DNA of 64,000 nucleotides from Carnegiea gigantea. Its lineage: Eukaryota; Streptophyta; Magnoliopsida; Caryophyllales; Cactaceae. Position 1 is the first letter of the stretch. Each line of letters opens with the position of its first letter. Below, in pieces: positions 22,320 to 34,798 of this stretch. The stretch covers positions 30,001 to 94,000 of the forward strand of contig JAKOGI010002208.1 in assembly GCA_029747015.1 (NCBI GenBank), in the 5' to 3' direction. Both the position numbers and the translations under genes were made by a program. The notes under the pieces are model-generated. The model was not told the DNA's origin, made no database searches, and saw nothing but the letters and a program-made list of their open reading frames with translations.

Positions 22320-23342
22320 GCTAGAATAGATGGCCTTGTCACATTTGGTATCCAAATTTGTGTGCAACTAGGATCATTCTTTTAATAGGACAATGAGTTG
22401 AAATATATCCTATTTTACAACAATAATTCCAAGTAATAGAAGTCTTACTTTTCTAGTAAGTTGATTTAATGAAGAAGTTTTTATAAGACTTTTTTTATTG
22501 AACGGATTAAAACCGATTTCTTCTTTTTTAAATGACGTTTTTCATGTGCCAAGAATTTTATTTAAATTCTCTTATCTTTTGAAAATTTTGAGACAATTTT
22601 TTTCAAGATTAGCACACTTCACTTGGAGTTCATCTTTTTCTTTCTCAAGAAGGACAACTTTCTCCTGAAAACCTTTAAAACCATTAGACAGTAAATCATT
22701 TCATTTTTGAAATTCAACATTTTCTTGCGACAATTCAAAAATCTTTTTCTTCAAATCTTTATTTTAGAAATACGTCCTTACTGACGTTTAATATAATAAA
22801 TTATGACATTTATTAACTTATGTTTAGAATAATTGTGAAGAGAGTCATATACCTCATCCGAAATGTCATATTCCATTTCCTCTTCTTCTTCATCGTCACT
22901 GGTGCAAGCATCATCATCATCATTGTCGCTTGCATCCCGATCTTGAACTCCTTCATTTACCATTGGACAAAAATGAGTAATCTCTTTTTCGTCACATAGG
23001 TTGCTAAACATATTATCCCTTCTTGATGAATTGGGATTTTCTTGGATTGTTTCTTCATATAGTAATGTGAGTTTTCCCCGAAAGAACCTTAGCTGTCTCA
23101 CAATAGCAAACATGGTTGAAAATCTCATCATTTAGAGCACATTACAAGATATATAAAACTCTAGAATTTTTCTCAAGCACCTCGTAGTCATCTTAAGTGT
23201 ATTTACTCTTTGGCTTGATAATAGTATTTCCATTATCTCTTGTCCAATTTGGTACAAAAGGGCCATTCGAAATGACGTCCCAAAAATAAAAAATGATGTA
23301 TCTAATAAATGATTTCATCCTGCACTTCCAAAGAGAAAAATT

Positions 23343-23347
23343 AGTTC
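23343..23347. repeat. Target duplication, left copy (AGTTC), Tekay-type element
   Basis: AGTTC directly before TGTAACACC, identical to the five bases after the right LTR. Confidence 0.92.
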
Positions 23348-26066
23348 TGTAACACCCCAAGTATACATGATTCATTGCCTGCATTCATCTGCTTAAGGTT
23401 ATCCATAAGATACAACAATTCAATGAACCGGGCGTTACCGCCGTCCATGAAGGACAAGGCTTCCACTAAACATGAAAAGTTGTCCTAACCCAAAGGTTAC
23501 CCCATAACAAGGTATACCCCATCATAACACCCAAACCATTTATTTAAATACAAAAAGGTTCTAACATCCCAAGGATAACACCAGCTTACATAACTCGATT
23601 TAAAAATACAGCCGCAACATCAAAATACATAAGTTAACTTAAAATACATTAAGCACTCCAAAAATACATCACAATATGGCACGATAGCATCTTAGCTCTC
23701 CCACACCGTCAACCACATGAATGGTTCTGCCTCATTTATCACCTCTGGCCTCCCTGCCCGCCTCAGGGCGGTTCACTGAACATTTTTCTAAAACAAAACA
23801 TAAAAATATTTCGAACTGTGAGCCAAAGCTCAGTACATGCATCCCTGTACTGTTAAAAGTTCATTGAAAAGTAATTTAGGGCCCACTTGCAATTCATTTT
23901 AAGTGAAAACAGGGAATAAGATACATATAAAACTGCATTGCTAATTATTATCTGTTAGTGCACCCCTTAGTAACTGTTACGATCTGTGAATAGGTGTACA
24001 CCTGCCAAGCCGACCGAAGGACCTGGCCTGAAGCCGCGCGGGTAACTGGAGGGCAAAGCCCTATAACTGATAACTGATGGGGTCACTAATTATGTGATAA
24101 AGTAATAATTCAATTGATTCATTGATGTACTTACCAAAACATTACAATTTCGATAAATACGTGTTGATTTCTAAAGATACAGTCAATGAACGTACCTGAA
24201 GGTTTTAAAAGCTAATTCACAGAGTAAATAGATGCACTAAAATGGAGAGAATGAGAGCTTAGGCCTTGATTCTGTTCAAAAGATCATTACAGGAACATGA
24301 GATCAGAAATGCACCTGTTCTTATAATGAACACTTGTAAATAAAACTAGCATAAAGGATACCCTTAATGAAAAATAGCTTATAAAGAATGTGTGCAAACC
24401 AGTTTGTGGGTTGATCTAAAATACAGAAGTTAAATAAGACTGAAGCTAAATAAATTATGGAAATGCCGATTTAAGGCATGGAAGCGAGTTTAGAGAGTAA
24501 GGGCTTGTGACGAGGGTATGGAAAGAATATAATAGAACTTATACTCCCGACCTCAAAATGAGACGTAATACACCAATATAAACAGCTTAGGAAGTCTTCT
24601 AAAACTTTCATTCAGCACACGGAACATGATTCCCATGACAGGGTTCCTAAAATAGGGCTAGAACATCAACATGTCAGTTTTAAACCCATCCTGCGCAGGT
24701 TCGGTAAAATGACCATAACTTTCTCCACAGACCTCGGATTGATGCGATTCAAGAGCCATTTTGAAGCTAACACACTGACCTATCTACCCACCAAAAATTA
24801 GAATTTTTGGCTGGGCCGATCACTACCAGTTTCATTTCAAAGGCTGTCCTGTTTTTCTGAAAATTCCAGCAGCTCTGTTTTAGTGTTTTCCTTCACTTAT
24901 TACCCCAAACCTCAACTCAAACTCTTTCTTAAGGGTATGTAAATACACTTTGGTACATACCAACATCATACACAAATACCATACATGATTCCTCTTCATA
25001 TTCATATCAAATAAAACTCCTTTTCTAGTCACATATATACACATACCTCAAATTTACACTTAGTTGATTCAAATCTTGCATTTTGAACAAAACCCTAACT
25101 TTAGGTCACTTTGAACTCACTCCCCACTTTTCAAATCACCATAAACAACATAACAAACTTCAATATATTAAGAGATAAGCAAAAACAAGGATAGATCAAT
25201 CACTAAACAACACTTGAACAAGAAGCTTGCATGATTAAGATGAAACCCTAACCCTAACCTCATCCAATTTCAACTCCAACATAATCCATCAACTAGATGC
25301 TTCTTAATACCATAAAAACCAACATAATCCATCACTAAAACAACCAAAATAAGAAACAAAACCAACAAGATCAAGAATCAAAAACAAAAATCAGCATAGG
25401 GGTGAAAAGAAAACTCACTTTGTGATTGAAAAAGTGGTAGAAATGATTCTTGATGCTTGTGGAAGTGAAAGGGGTGTTTGGGGGTGGTGAGTGGGGGTTG
25501 TTTTGTGGCTTTTTGGTGGTTGAAAGGTGGCTGGGAAGGGGGTTTTGCAGCTGCCTGCCGTGTAGAGAGAAGGAGGAGAGGGAAGAGAGATAAAGTTTCA
25601 TGAAAGCTTGGTTAAAAATGAATCAAAAATGAAAATTTTACATTTTATATTTACATTTTACTTGGCTGAAATTAAAAGTAGAAAAGTCAAAAATATCAAG
25701 CTTAATTAAGGCTTAATTAAGAGGGTTTAGCTAAACAAATACAGATCAAGTCTTGCTGCGTTACAAACGGCCCTAAACGGGTTCGGGTTTAGAGAAAGAA
25801 CTGAAACCGAGTGCGTTTGCGAAATTTTTTTTTTTCAAAGTTGAGATTAAATGATTTTAGTGTCATGAAAAAGAATTAAATCGTTAAATTCGTAAAATAT
25901 CAAGGCCTAAATCGATTTAAAACAAAACACATGAATTGCAAAGTGAGGGCCTAGTTAGAAATGTCTAAATGGGAATAACAAAAAGAGATGATGTAAATGA
26001 AATGAAATTAATCCTTTGGATTAATGAAATGAAATGAATAACATAATTTAGGGTTGGACTGTTACA
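23348..26066 (-). repeat. Left (3') LTR of the Tekay-type element
   Basis: 2719 bp, near-identical to 32072-34793. It contains a short AACCCTAACCCTAACC stretch near 25247 and a purine-rich antisense strand around 25440-25590. Confidence 0.93.
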
Positions 26067-28695
26067 GTCTCCCCCCCTTAAAAGTTTCGTCCTCGAAACT
26101 AAGGAATTTCACCATATCATGCACGATTACCTCAAATAAATATGGATATGCTGTTCTCATAGCCTCTTCGGACTCCCAGGTGGCTTCTTGGGAGGTATGG
26201 TTTGTCCAAAGTACTTTGACCAATGGTATCTGCTTGTTGCGCAGCTGCTTGATCCTGCGATCTAGTATTTGGACAGGACGCTCCTCATATACTAGATCTT
26301 CTATAATCTCGATAGGTTCAGCTACAATGGTATGGTCTGGATCTGGAATGTATTTCTTAAGCTGAGAGACATGGAACACGTTATGTACGTGCTCAAGTTC
26401 TGTAGGCAGATCTAGCCGATAAGCGACAGGATGCAACTTTTCGATGATTTCGTAAGGTCCAATGTACCTTGGACTCAATTTACCCCGCACTCCGAACCTT
26501 TTGATACCTTTGGTTGGTGAGACTTTTAGAAAAACTTTATCACCTACTTGGAACTCTAGAGGCCTTCTTCTTTTATCTGCATAACTTTTTTGTCGACTTT
26601 GGGCGATCCTGATATGTTCCCGAATTTTGCTTATTGTTTCAGTCGTCTCTTGGATCATTTCAGGACCTATAATCAATGCCTCGTCCAAATCACTCCAGCA
26701 CAACGGGGTTCTACATTTCCTCCCGTATAAATCCTCAAATGGGGCCATCTTGATGGTGGATTGATAGCTATTGTTATAAGAGAATTCCACCAAAGGCAAG
26801 TCATCTTCCCACTTCCCTTGAAACTCCAACACACAAGCTCTCAGCATGTCTTCCAAAATTTGATTCACCCTCTTAGTTTGTCCATCTGTTTCTGGGTGGT
26901 AGGAACTACTAAAGCTTAGTTTGGTCCCAAAGGCTTTTTGAAGCGCTTGCCAGAAACGCGCTTGGAATCTTTGATCCCTATCTGAGACTATGTCTAAAGG
27001 GATCCCATGCAGACGGACTATCTCCTTGACATACAGTTGCGCTAGTTTTTCAACTCCCCAAGTATCCTTGATGGGCAGGAAATGAGCTGACTTGGTGAGT
27101 CGATCAACTATGACCCAGATAGCATTCTTTTTCGAGGCAGAAAGCGGTAAACCCATAACAAAATCCATCGAGATTGAATCCCACTTCCAAGTGGGAATTT
27201 CTAAGGGTCGTAGTTCACCCACAGGACGTTGATGCTCTGCTTTAACTTTCTGACAAATTAAACACTTATCCACATATTCTGCAACGTCCTTCTTCATATT
27301 ATTCCACCAAAAATATTGTCTCAAATCTCTGTACATCTTGGTGCCTCCTGGATGCACTGAATAACGAGTATTGTGAGCCTCTTCCAGGATCTGCTTTCTT
27401 AATTCCCCATTTTTGGGCACACATAGGCGATTCTGGAACCTTAAAGTGCCATCCTCATGTACTACAAATCCCGGAGACTTCCCTTTCTCTAAATTTTGTT
27501 TTATTCTTTGAAGTTCGGGATCACTTTCCTGGTTCAGTCGAATTGCTTCCCCTAAGCAAGGTTGTATAGTGAGCGCTGATAATCGAGCCTTCATTTGTCC
27601 ATGGGACACCAATTGAATCCCAAAGGCCTCAAGTTCTCTTAGGAGATTCAATTGAGTAATCACCACAGTGTTCAAGCTATGTTGCGCCTTCCTACTTAGA
27701 GCATCCGCCACCACATTTGCTTTACCAGGATGATATTGAATCTGCAAATCATAGTCTTTGAGTAACTCAAGCCAACGCCGTTGTCTCAAATTGAGCTCCT
27801 TCTGGGTGAAGAGATACTTTAAACTTTGATGATCAGTATAGATCTTGCACGATACCCCATATAAATAATGTCTCCATATTTTCAATGCAAAGACCACGGC
27901 TGCTAATTCCAAGTCATGGGCAGGGTAGTTTTTCTCATATGGCTTGAGTTGCCTAGAGGCATAAGCTACTACTTTGTCCTCCTGCATCAGTACGCACCCC
28001 AAACCGTTTTTCGAAGCATCACTATAGACGGTATACTCCTTTCCTTCCATTGGTAATGTTAGGATTGGGGCGGCAGTTAATCGCTGTCTTAGCTCTTGGA
28101 AAGCTTTCTCACACCTTTCAGTCCACTCAAACTTATTCACCTTCTTCAGTAAATTGGTCAGTGGTGATGCTATTTTCGAAAAGTCCTTGATGAACCTTCG
28201 ATAATAACCTGCTAAACCCAGAAAGCTTCTAATCTCAGTGACATTAGTAGGCCTTGGCCATTCTGTGATTGCTTTCACCTTTTGGGGGTCAACTTTAATT
28301 CCTTCTTTGGTAATCACATGCCCCAAAAATACCACTTCCTCCAACCAAAATTCACATTTCTTTAATTTGCCATAAAGTTGATGTTCCCTCAAAGTTTGCA
28401 ATACTATCCGCAATTGATCAGCATGTTCCTCTTTATCCTTAGAATAGATAAGGATATCATCTATGAACACCACTACAAACTTGTCTAAATAAGGTCTGAA
28501 AACCCTGTTCATAAGGTCCATGAAGGCTGCAGGAGCATTAGTGAGACCAAAAGGTATCACCGTGAACTCATAGTGACCGTACCTGGTCCTAAACGCTGTC
28601 TTAGGAATGTCCTCAGGTTTAATCCTAAGTTGATGGTACCCTGACCTCAAATCAAATTTAGAGAATACTCCTGCTCCTTGTAGTTGATCAAACAA
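26062..28695 (-). CDS. pol: Pol polyprotein of the Tekay-type element: RT, RNase H, integrase, chromodomain
   Basis: 877 codons downstream of a nonsense codon. Residues 1-110 are the rest of reverse transcriptase with [10 protein letters not shown] and the catalytic FIDD at 77-80. RNase H spans about 215-335, with D225 in YSDAS, E263 in LELAAV, D288 in YTDHQ and D331 in ADALSR. Integrase has the zinc region (H441, H448, C478, C481), then D511 in MDF and D572 in SDRD. The third catalytic position, 35 residues later, is K608 (GQTKRVNQ) instead of Glu. A chromodomain follows near residues 790-850 ([27 protein letters not shown] split as EERPVQILD and [11 protein letters not shown]), which in this group targets integration to heterochromatin. 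The frame ends KGGRL with the stop TAA inside the 3' LTR. Reverse transcriptase looks intact here; integrase should be inactive. Confidence 0.92.
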   Translation of the reverse strand: MFDQLQGAGVFSKFDLRSGYHQLRIKPEDIPKTAFRTRYGHYEFTVIPFGLTNAPAAFMDLMNRVFRPYLDKFVVVFIDDILIYSKDKEEHADQLRIVLQTLREHQLYGKLKKCEFWLEEVVFLGHVITKEGIKVDPQKVKAITEWPRPTNVTEIRSFLGLAGYYRRFIKDFSKIASPLTNLLKKVNKFEWTERCEKAFQELRQRLTAAPILTLPMEGKEYTVYSDASKNGLGCVLMQEDKVVAYASRQLKPYEKNYPAHDLELAAVVFALKIWRHYLYGVSCKIYTDHQSLKYLFTQKELNLRQRRWLELLKDYDLQIQYHPGKANVVADALSRKAQHSLNTVVITQLNLLRELEAFGIQLVSHGQMKARLSALTIQPCLGEAIRLNQESDPELQRIKQNLEKGKSPGFVVHEDGTLRFQNRLCVPKNGELRKQILEEAHNTRYSVHPGGTKMYRDLRQYFWWNNMKKDVAEYVDKCLICQKVKAEHQRPVGELRPLEIPTWKWDSISMDFVMGLPLSASKKNAIWVIVDRLTKSAHFLPIKDTWGVEKLAQLYVKEIVRLHGIPLDIVSDRDQRFQARFWQALQKAFGTKLSFSSSYHPETDGQTKRVNQILEDMLRACVLEFQGKWEDDLPLVEFSYNNSYQSTIKMAPFEDLYGRKCRTPLCWSDLDEALIIGPEMIQETTETISKIREHIRIAQSRQKSYADKRRRPLEFQVGDKVFLKVSPTKGIKRFGVRGKLSPRYIGPYEIIEKLHPVAYRLDLPTELEHVHNVFHVSQLKKYIPDPDHTIVAEPIEIIEDLVYEERPVQILDRRIKQLRNKQIPLVKVLWTNHTSQEATWESEEAMRTAYPYLFEVIVHDMVKFLSFEDETFKGGRL
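26067..26079 (-). other. Polypurine tract of the Tekay-type element
   Basis: Minus strand AAGGGGGGGAGAC next to the LTR start TGTAACAG. It also encodes the last residues of pol (KGGR). Confidence 0.85.
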
Positions 28696-28704
28696 ATCAT
28701 CTAT

Positions 28705-29187
28705 TCATGGCAGAGGATATTTGTTTTTGACAGTAATCTTGTTCAACTCCCTGTAATCAATACAGAGTCTTAAGGTTCCATCCTTTTTCTTAACAAACAA
28801 CACTGGGGCACCCCACGGTGACACACTTGGCCTAATAAAACCCTTCTGTAACAGTTCATCTCGTTGAATCTTTAATTCCTTGAGCTCAGTTGGGGCCATA
28901 CGATACGGGGCTTTCGAAATAGGTTGGGCCCCAGGAATTAATTCGATGCCAAAATCAATTTCCCTTTGTGGGGGTAGTCCTGGTAACTCCTTAGGAAAAA
29001 CATCTTCAAATTCACAAACTACAGGGATATTCTCCGTTTTCTCTTCTTTTGTTTGGGAGTCAATAGCATAACACCAATACCCGATACACCCCTGATATAA
29101 CAGCTTGCTTGCTTTCATAGCGGAAATTAAAGAACAAGTTTTTGCCTCTCTCTTGCCCATAAAAACACACTGTTCTCCCTTTCTCAT
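28705..29187 (-). pseudogene. pol: Protease end and N-terminal reverse transcriptase of the Tekay-type element
   Basis: 160 codons that carry on from the gag-protease frame after a frame change near 29150. It contains [16 protein letters not shown] and the start of reverse transcriptase ([26 protein letters not shown]). It ends at a TGA (28705-28707) where the family has a codon for Arg; reading on gives IDDLFDQL in the same frame, so the break is a single CGA to TGA change. It is one polyprotein with the frames on each side. Confidence 0.9.
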
Positions 29188-30661
29188 CCTTCAAAATAAC
29201 CTTAAGATCTTCACAGTCAATTTTGGCTCCATAAGTGTGCAACCAATTCATCCCCAATATGATATCAAAATCAGACAAGTCAAATTGAATCAAATCCACA
29301 GGGAAAGTAGCTTCACCAATGATGATGGGGACAAGTTCAAAAGAGAAGGGGCACTCAATCACAGAATTGTTGGGTAGCTTAATTCTATAATTGGTTTCCA
29401 TCTTTTTGTTCTCCAGACTCAATTGTATAGCAGATCGGGTAGATATAAACGAATGAGTGGCGCCCGAATCAAATAATACACAAAATGGCTTTGAATTTAA
29501 AAAGAGAGTTCCAGTGACTACCGTACCAGAGGTAGCAGCTTCCTTTTTGTTCATCACAAATACCCTTCCTGCAACTGCAGGCCTTGCAGGTGGGGGTCCC
29601 TGGCGGGGCGGAGCCAAAGGTTTTGCTGTGCCCTTGTCTACGGCTTTCAGTCGGCGGGGGCATGCAGCGATGAGGTGATCAGGACTTCCACACCACATGC
29701 ATTTGTTGCTGCCAACTCGACATTCAGGAGTGGTGTGATTTGTTCTTCCACACTTTGCACAAGGTACGGGTACTGTCGAGCCCACGGGACGGCTCTTAGG
29801 GGGAAGAGGAGTAGGCTTTTTCTGGTTCTGATTCACACTTTCACTCGGAGTCCCCCGTTCAAACCCCTTTCTCTTATGGTTGATTGGATTCAGAGCTCTC
29901 AACTCCGTCTTCACTCGTTCCACTTCAGCTGCTCGCTCATATAGTTCTTGATAAGTCAAAATTGGTTGCCCCGCTAAGTGATTTCGGATGTAGAAGGCCA
30001 AACCTTCCTCGAACCTTCTCATCTTTAACCTTTCAGAGGATATAAATTCAGGGACAAACCTAGATAGTTCTGTGAACTTACTAGCATATTGCATCACTGA
30101 CATGCTGCCACTCATTTTCAACTCCATAAATTCCTTTTCCTTTTGCCTTTGCACCACAGCTGGGTAAAATTTCGCCCTCAACTCCACTAAAAATTTACTC
30201 CAGGTGAATTCAGGCCCTAGGAGCTTATCCTTCACAGTACTCCACCAAATGTCAGCTTCACCTGATAAATAATACGTCCCAATGTCCATTTTCTTTTCCT
30301 CTGGTACTCCAACTACCGTGAAAACTTTCTCCATTCCCCTTATCCATTCCTCTAGCACTATTGGATCATACGATCCATTATAAACTTTAGGGTTGCGCCG
30401 AGCTACCCTGTCTGCCAATTTATCCTCTTTAGGAGGGATTTCAACAGGTACCTGGGGAATTCGCTTCATCAATTCGGCAACTAACGTTGGCCAATAACTC
30501 GGGTTTCCTAAGTTGCTAGCTAATACAGAGGGAAATGATGGCGTGTCACCATGTGGTGGTTCCTGGCAGGAGGCTTGATCACCTGATCCCTGGCCTTGTT
30601 CCATATTGTCCTCTACTTGAACCTCCATGTTGTTGTGTACTGACTGGGACATTCTGATCAT
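29060..30661 (-). CDS. gag: Gag and protease of the Tekay-type element
   Basis: 533 codons from ATG at 30661. Residues about 85-260 form the Retrotrans_gag capsid domain ([31 protein letters not shown]). Two CCHC knuckles follow, at 301-314 ([14 protein letters not shown]) and 321-334 ([14 protein letters not shown]). The aspartic protease has its active site at 398-400 in [12 protein letters not shown] and its second hallmark near [11 protein letters not shown]. The frame changes around codon 504 (near 29150, in a GAGAGA run), after which the shown C-terminus is not the family sequence. Gag forms the particle; the protease cuts the polyprotein. Confidence 0.92.
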   Translation of the reverse strand: MIRMSQSVHNNMEVQVEDNMEQGQGSGDQASCQEPPHGDTPSFPSVLASNLGNPSYWPTLVAELMKRIPQVPVEIPPKEDKLADRVARRNPKVYNGSYDPIVLEEWIRGMEKVFTVVGVPEEKKMDIGTYYLSGEADIWWSTVKDKLLGPEFTWSKFLVELRAKFYPAVVQRQKEKEFMELKMSGSMSVMQYASKFTELSRFVPEFISSERLKMRRFEEGLAFYIRNHLAGQPILTYQELYERAAEVERVKTELRALNPINHKRKGFERGTPSESVNQNQKKPTPLPPKSRPVGSTVPVPCAKCGRTNHTTPECRVGSNKCMWCGSPDHLIAACPRRLKAVDKGTAKPLAPPRQGPPPARPAVAGRVFVMNKKEAATSGTVVTGTLFLNSKPFCVLFDSGATHSFISTRSAIQLSLENKKMETNYRIKLPNNSVIECPFSFELVPIIIGEATFPVDLIQFDLSDFDIILGMNWLHTYGAKIDCEDLKVILKDEKGRTVCFYGQERGKNLFFNFRYESKQAVISGVYRVLVLCY

Positions 30662-31070
30662 ACATTAAATAAAGCAATTCAAACACTGGAACCCCTAGAT
30701 ACATAAGATAAACATGCCTAATAAATACATAAGAGGTGGTTTGAAGATTATATCATAACTTAAAGCATCATCATTTCATTTCAAAACTGCTTACTTACAT
30801 ACATCGTTGATTTATATACATAAGCTACATGAGCAACAAAAGCATATTACACCTAGCTAAGTTCCCTATCACTAAGGACTAAATAGCCCCTGGGCACTAA
30901 GTCCGTCACATAACCAAAAAGAGGTACGGACCCTATCATTACGGTTGGCGAGGATTGAACTAACTATATATAATATCGGATGTCCCACAAAATGTAATTA
31001 TCCAATCCAGCCAAACCATAGCTACACACCGGGCTCAAAATGAAACCACTAGACCAGCCCATAGAACCAC
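30662..31070 (-). other. Spacer between the extra frame and gag in the Tekay-type element
   Basis: About 410 bp without a conserved frame; the minus strand reads towards gag and probably acts as its leader. Confidence 0.5.
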
Positions 31071-31859
31071 CTAACGATCCCTAGATGGATCGTAATCTGG
31101 GTCAGACTCATCATCAGGTTCTTCACCTGAATCAAAGCTACTCGTAGATGCCTCTGATTCGGCACTATCGACCTCCTGTTGAACTTGTGGCTCATGCTCC
31201 TCCTCTAAGTCCATCATCAACTCATCCGCCTCTTGTTCCCTTTGCTACCCTATCCCTATCTCATCACTGTCTTGATCCTCTTCGGGATCATCCTCCTCTG
31301 GGTCGTCCTCATCGCCCTGGTGGTCCTCATCCCCAGAGCTAATCACCACAACTTCTGGGGTGCTGGGGATGTCTATTACCACCTAAGCCTCCCCAGGGCT
31401 ATCAGGTAGCAGTGGGGTGTCTGGTGCAGGCGGAATAGGTAGCTCCTGTGCTGGTGCTGGCGGGGAGGGTGGCCCCTGTGCTGGTACCGGGGCTACAGGT
31501 GGAGGATGGACCTGATGTAGGGGGAAAACGTGCTGAAGAGTTTCCATAATAAGTCCCCTCAATTCAAATTCCTCTCTCAATAACAGTTCCGTAGTGAGAG
31601 TCATCCACGCCCCATGGGCCTGAAACCTAGGCCCGTCCAAGCCTGGGTTCCCCGTCATCATGAAGTTCTGGTAACGTTGCCTAAACTCTACCCATGAGCC
31701 AACCGGGGGTAAGGACCCAAGCAGTCTCTGTGCACGAACGTTAATACTATGGAACTCGGAATAAGGGTCCTGCGCATGGGCTTCCATACTCATGTGCAGC
31801 AACGCAATGTGAGTTATCATAGATCCCCCCGGCGGTATATTAACACCGTAAGGGTCCAT
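31071..31859 (-). pseudogene. Extra reading frame upstream of gag, two internal TAG codons
   Basis: From ATG at 31859 the frame reads MDPYGVNIPPGG and stays open for 158 codons to a TAG at 31383-31385. Beyond it the same frame stays open, apart from one more TAG near 31245, to a TAG at 31071-31073. That makes about 263 codons with two stops. Residues 1-115 look globular, 116-155 are Pro-rich (PPPVAPVPAQGPPSPPAPAQ), and the part after the first stop is strongly acidic (GDEDDPEEDDPEEDQDSDE, then EPDDESDPDYDPS). Both internal TAG codons can come from CAG by one C-to-T change. I recognise no domain. It sits between primer-binding site and gag on the same strand, so it would be translated from the full-length or a spliced RNA. 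It could be a captured host sequence or a family-specific accessory frame. Confidence 0.6.
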
Positions 31860-32055
31860 CTAACAAAGAAAACACATATATGAGAGGCATGCATATCCAT
31901 GAACAAGAAACATACAAATGAAAGCAACTGGCAGTCTAATATCGTTATTACACTCTTAATATCATTCTAGCAATATACCATAGATAGCCCCCTCACTACT
32001 ACCATTCTCACCCTATAGTTTCAAACTTTGCATTCCTCTAGAAAATCTCAACCTG

Positions 32056-32067
32056 GCTCTGATACCA
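32056..32067 (-). other. Primer-binding site of the Tekay-type element
   Basis: Minus strand TGGTATCAGAGC, then CAGG, four bases from the LTR edge at 32072; complementary to initiator tRNA-Met. Confidence 0.9.
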
Positions 32068-32071
32068 AATC

Positions 32072-34793
32072 TGTAACACCCCAAGTATACATGATTCATT
32101 GCCTGCATTCATCTGCTTAAGGTTATCCATAAGATACAACAATTCAATGAACGGGGCGTTACCGCCGTCCATGAAGGACAAGGCTTCCACTAAACAAGAA
32201 AAGTTGTCCTAACCCAAAGGTTACCCCATAACAAGGTATACCCCATCATAACACCCAAACCATTTATTTAAATACAAAAAGGTTCTAACATCCCAAGGAT
32301 AACACCAGCTTACATAACTCGATTTAGAAATACAGTCGCAACATCAAAATACATAAGTTAACTTAAAATACATTAAGCACTCCAAAAATACATCACAATA
32401 TGGCACGATAGCATCTTAGCTCTCCCACACCGTCAACCACTTGAATGGTTCTGCCTCATTTATCACCTCCGGCCTCCCTGCCGCCTCAGGGCGGTTCACT
32501 GAACATTTTCCTAAAACAAAACATAAAAATATTTTGAACTGTGAGCCAAAGCTCAGTACATGCATCCCTGTACGCTTAAAAGTTCATTGAAAAGTAATTT
32601 AGGGCCCACTTGCAATTCATTTTAAGTGAAAACAGGGAATAAGATACATATAAAACTGCATTGTTAATTATTATCTGTTAGTGCACCCCTTAGTAACTGT
32701 TACGATCTGTGAATAGGTGTACAACTGCCAAGCCGACCGAAGGACCTGGCCTAAAGCCGCGCGGGTAACTGGAGGGCAAAGCCCTATAACTGATAACTGA
32801 TGGGGTCACTAATTATGTGATAAAGTAATAATTCAATTGATTCATTGATGTACTTACCAAAACATTACAATTTCGATAAATACGTGTTGATTTCTAAAGA
32901 TACAGTCAATGAACGTACCTGAAGGTTTTAAAAGCTAATTCACAGAGTAAATAGATGCACTAAAATGGAGAGAATGAGAGCTTAGGCCTTGATTCTGTTC
33001 AAAAGATCATTACAGGAACATGAGATCAGAAATGCACCTGTTCTTATAATGAACACTTGTAAATAAAACTAGCATAAAGGATACCCTTAATGAAAAATAG
33101 CTTATAAAGAATGTGTGCAAACCAGTTTGTGGGTTGATCTAAAATACAGAAGTTAAATAAGACTGAAGCTAAATAAATTATGGAAATGCCGATTTAAGGC
33201 ATGGAAGCGAGTTTAGAGAGTAAGGGCTTGTGACGAGGGTATGGAAAGAATATAATAGAACTTATACTCCCGACCTCAAAATGAGACGTAATACACCAAT
33301 ATAAACAGCTTAGGAAGTCTTCTAAAACTTTCATTCAGCACACGGAACATGATTCCCATGACAGGGTTCCTAAAATAGGGCTAGAACATCAACATGTCAG
33401 TTTTAAACCCATCCTGCGCAGGTTCGGTAAAATGACCATAACTTTCTCCACAGACCTCGGATTGATGCGATTCAAGAGCCATTTTGAAGCTAACACACTG
33501 ACCTATCTACCCACCAAAAATTAGAATTTTTGGCTGGGCCGATCACTACCAGTTTCATTTCAAAGGCTGTCCTATTTTTCTGAAAATTCCAGCAGCTCTG
33601 TTTTAGTGTTTTCCTTCACTTATTACCCCAAACCTCAACTCAAACTCTTTCTTAAGGGTATGTAAATACACTTTGGTACATACCAACATCATACACAAAT
33701 ACCATACATGATTCCTCTTCATATTCATATCAAATAAAACTCCTTTTCTAGTCACATATATACACATACCTCAAATTTACACTTAGTTGATTCAAACCTT
33801 ACATTTTGAACAAAACCCTAACTTTAGGTCACTTTGAACTCACTCCCCACTTTTCAAATCACCATAAACAACATAACAAACTTCAATATATTAAGAGATA
33901 AACAAAAACAAGGATAGATCAATCACTAAACAACACTTGAACAAGAAGCTTGCATGATTAAGATGAAACCCTAACCCTAACCTCATCCAATTTCAACTCC
34001 AACATAATCCATCAACTAGATGCTTCTTAATACCATAAAAACCAACATAATCCATCACTAAAACAACCAAAATAAGAAACAAAACCAACAAGAGCAAGAA
34101 TCAAAAACAAAAATCAGCATAGGGGTGAAAAGAAAACTCACTTTGTGATTGAAAAAGTGGTAGAAATGATTCTTGATGCTTGTGGAAGTGAAAGGGGTGT
34201 TTGGGGGTGGTGAGTGGGGGTTGTTTTGTGGCTTTTTGGTGGTTGAAAGGTGGCTGGGAAGGGAGGTTTTGCAGCTGCCTGCCGTGTAGAGAGAAGGAGG
34301 AGAGGGAAGAGAGATAAAGTTTCATGAAAGCTTGGTTAAAAATGAATCAAAAATGAAAATTTTACATTTTATATTTACATTTTACTTGGCTGAAATTAAA
34401 AGTAGAAAAGTCAAAAATATCAAGCTTAATTAAGGCTTAATTAAGAGGGTTTAGCTAAACAAATACAGATCAAGTCTTGCTGCGTTACAAACGGCCCTAA
34501 ACGGGCTCGGGTTTAGAGAAAGAACTGAAACCGAGTGCGTTTGCGAAATTTTTTTTTTTGTCAAAGTCTGAGATTAAATGATTTTAGTGTCATGAAAAAG
34601 AATTAAATCGTTAAATTCGTAAAATATCAAGGCCTAAATCGATTTAAAACAAAACACATGAATTGCAAAGTGAGGGCCTACTTAGAAATGTCTAAATGGG
34701 AATAACAAAAAGAGATGATGTAAATGAAATGAAATTAATCCTTTGGATTAATGAAATGAAATGAATAACATAATTTAGGGTTGGACTGTTACA
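32072..34793 (-). repeat. Right (5') LTR of the Tekay-type element
   Basis: 2722 bp, TGTAACACCCC to GGACTGTTACA, near-identical to the left LTR and followed by the duplicated AGTTC. Confidence 0.93.
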
Positions 34794-34798
34794 AGTTC
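34794..34798. repeat. Target duplication, right copy (AGTTC), Tekay-type element
   Basis: AGTTC directly after the right LTR; the unit 2 gag sequence resumes with CATCAAAGATTGG. Confidence 0.92.

Larger units (their letters stand above)
23348..34793 (-). mobile_element. Full-length chromodomain Ty3/gypsy retrotransposon, Tekay/Del type
   Basis: 11,446 bp bounded by 2719- and 2722-bp LTRs, each opening TGTAACACCCC and closing GGACTGTTACA on the plus strand, with a perfect 5-bp duplication AGTTC. The minus-strand order is primer-binding site, an extra frame of unknown function, gag with two knuckles, protease, reverse transcriptase, RNase H, integrase, chromodomain, polypurine tract. The pol order and C-terminal chromodomain place it among chromoviruses, and the long LTRs and wording fit Tekay/Del. 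LTRs differ at roughly 20-25 positions by eye (about 1%), so insertion is recent. Nonsense, frameshift and a catalytic substitution make this copy defective. Confidence 0.93.

Noticed and set aside
25245..25262. Interstitial telomere repeat (AACCCTAACCCTAACC), also at about 33967
   Set aside because: Only about two and a half repeats, and it lies at the same place in both LTRs of the Tekay-type element, so it is part of the LTR.
29140..29190. Programmed frameshift between protease and reverse transcriptase in the Tekay-type element
   Set aside because: Chromoviruses of this kind normally have one gag-pol frame, and the change falls in a GAGAGA run within the protease end, which looks like a slippage mutation. 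Family comparison would settle it.
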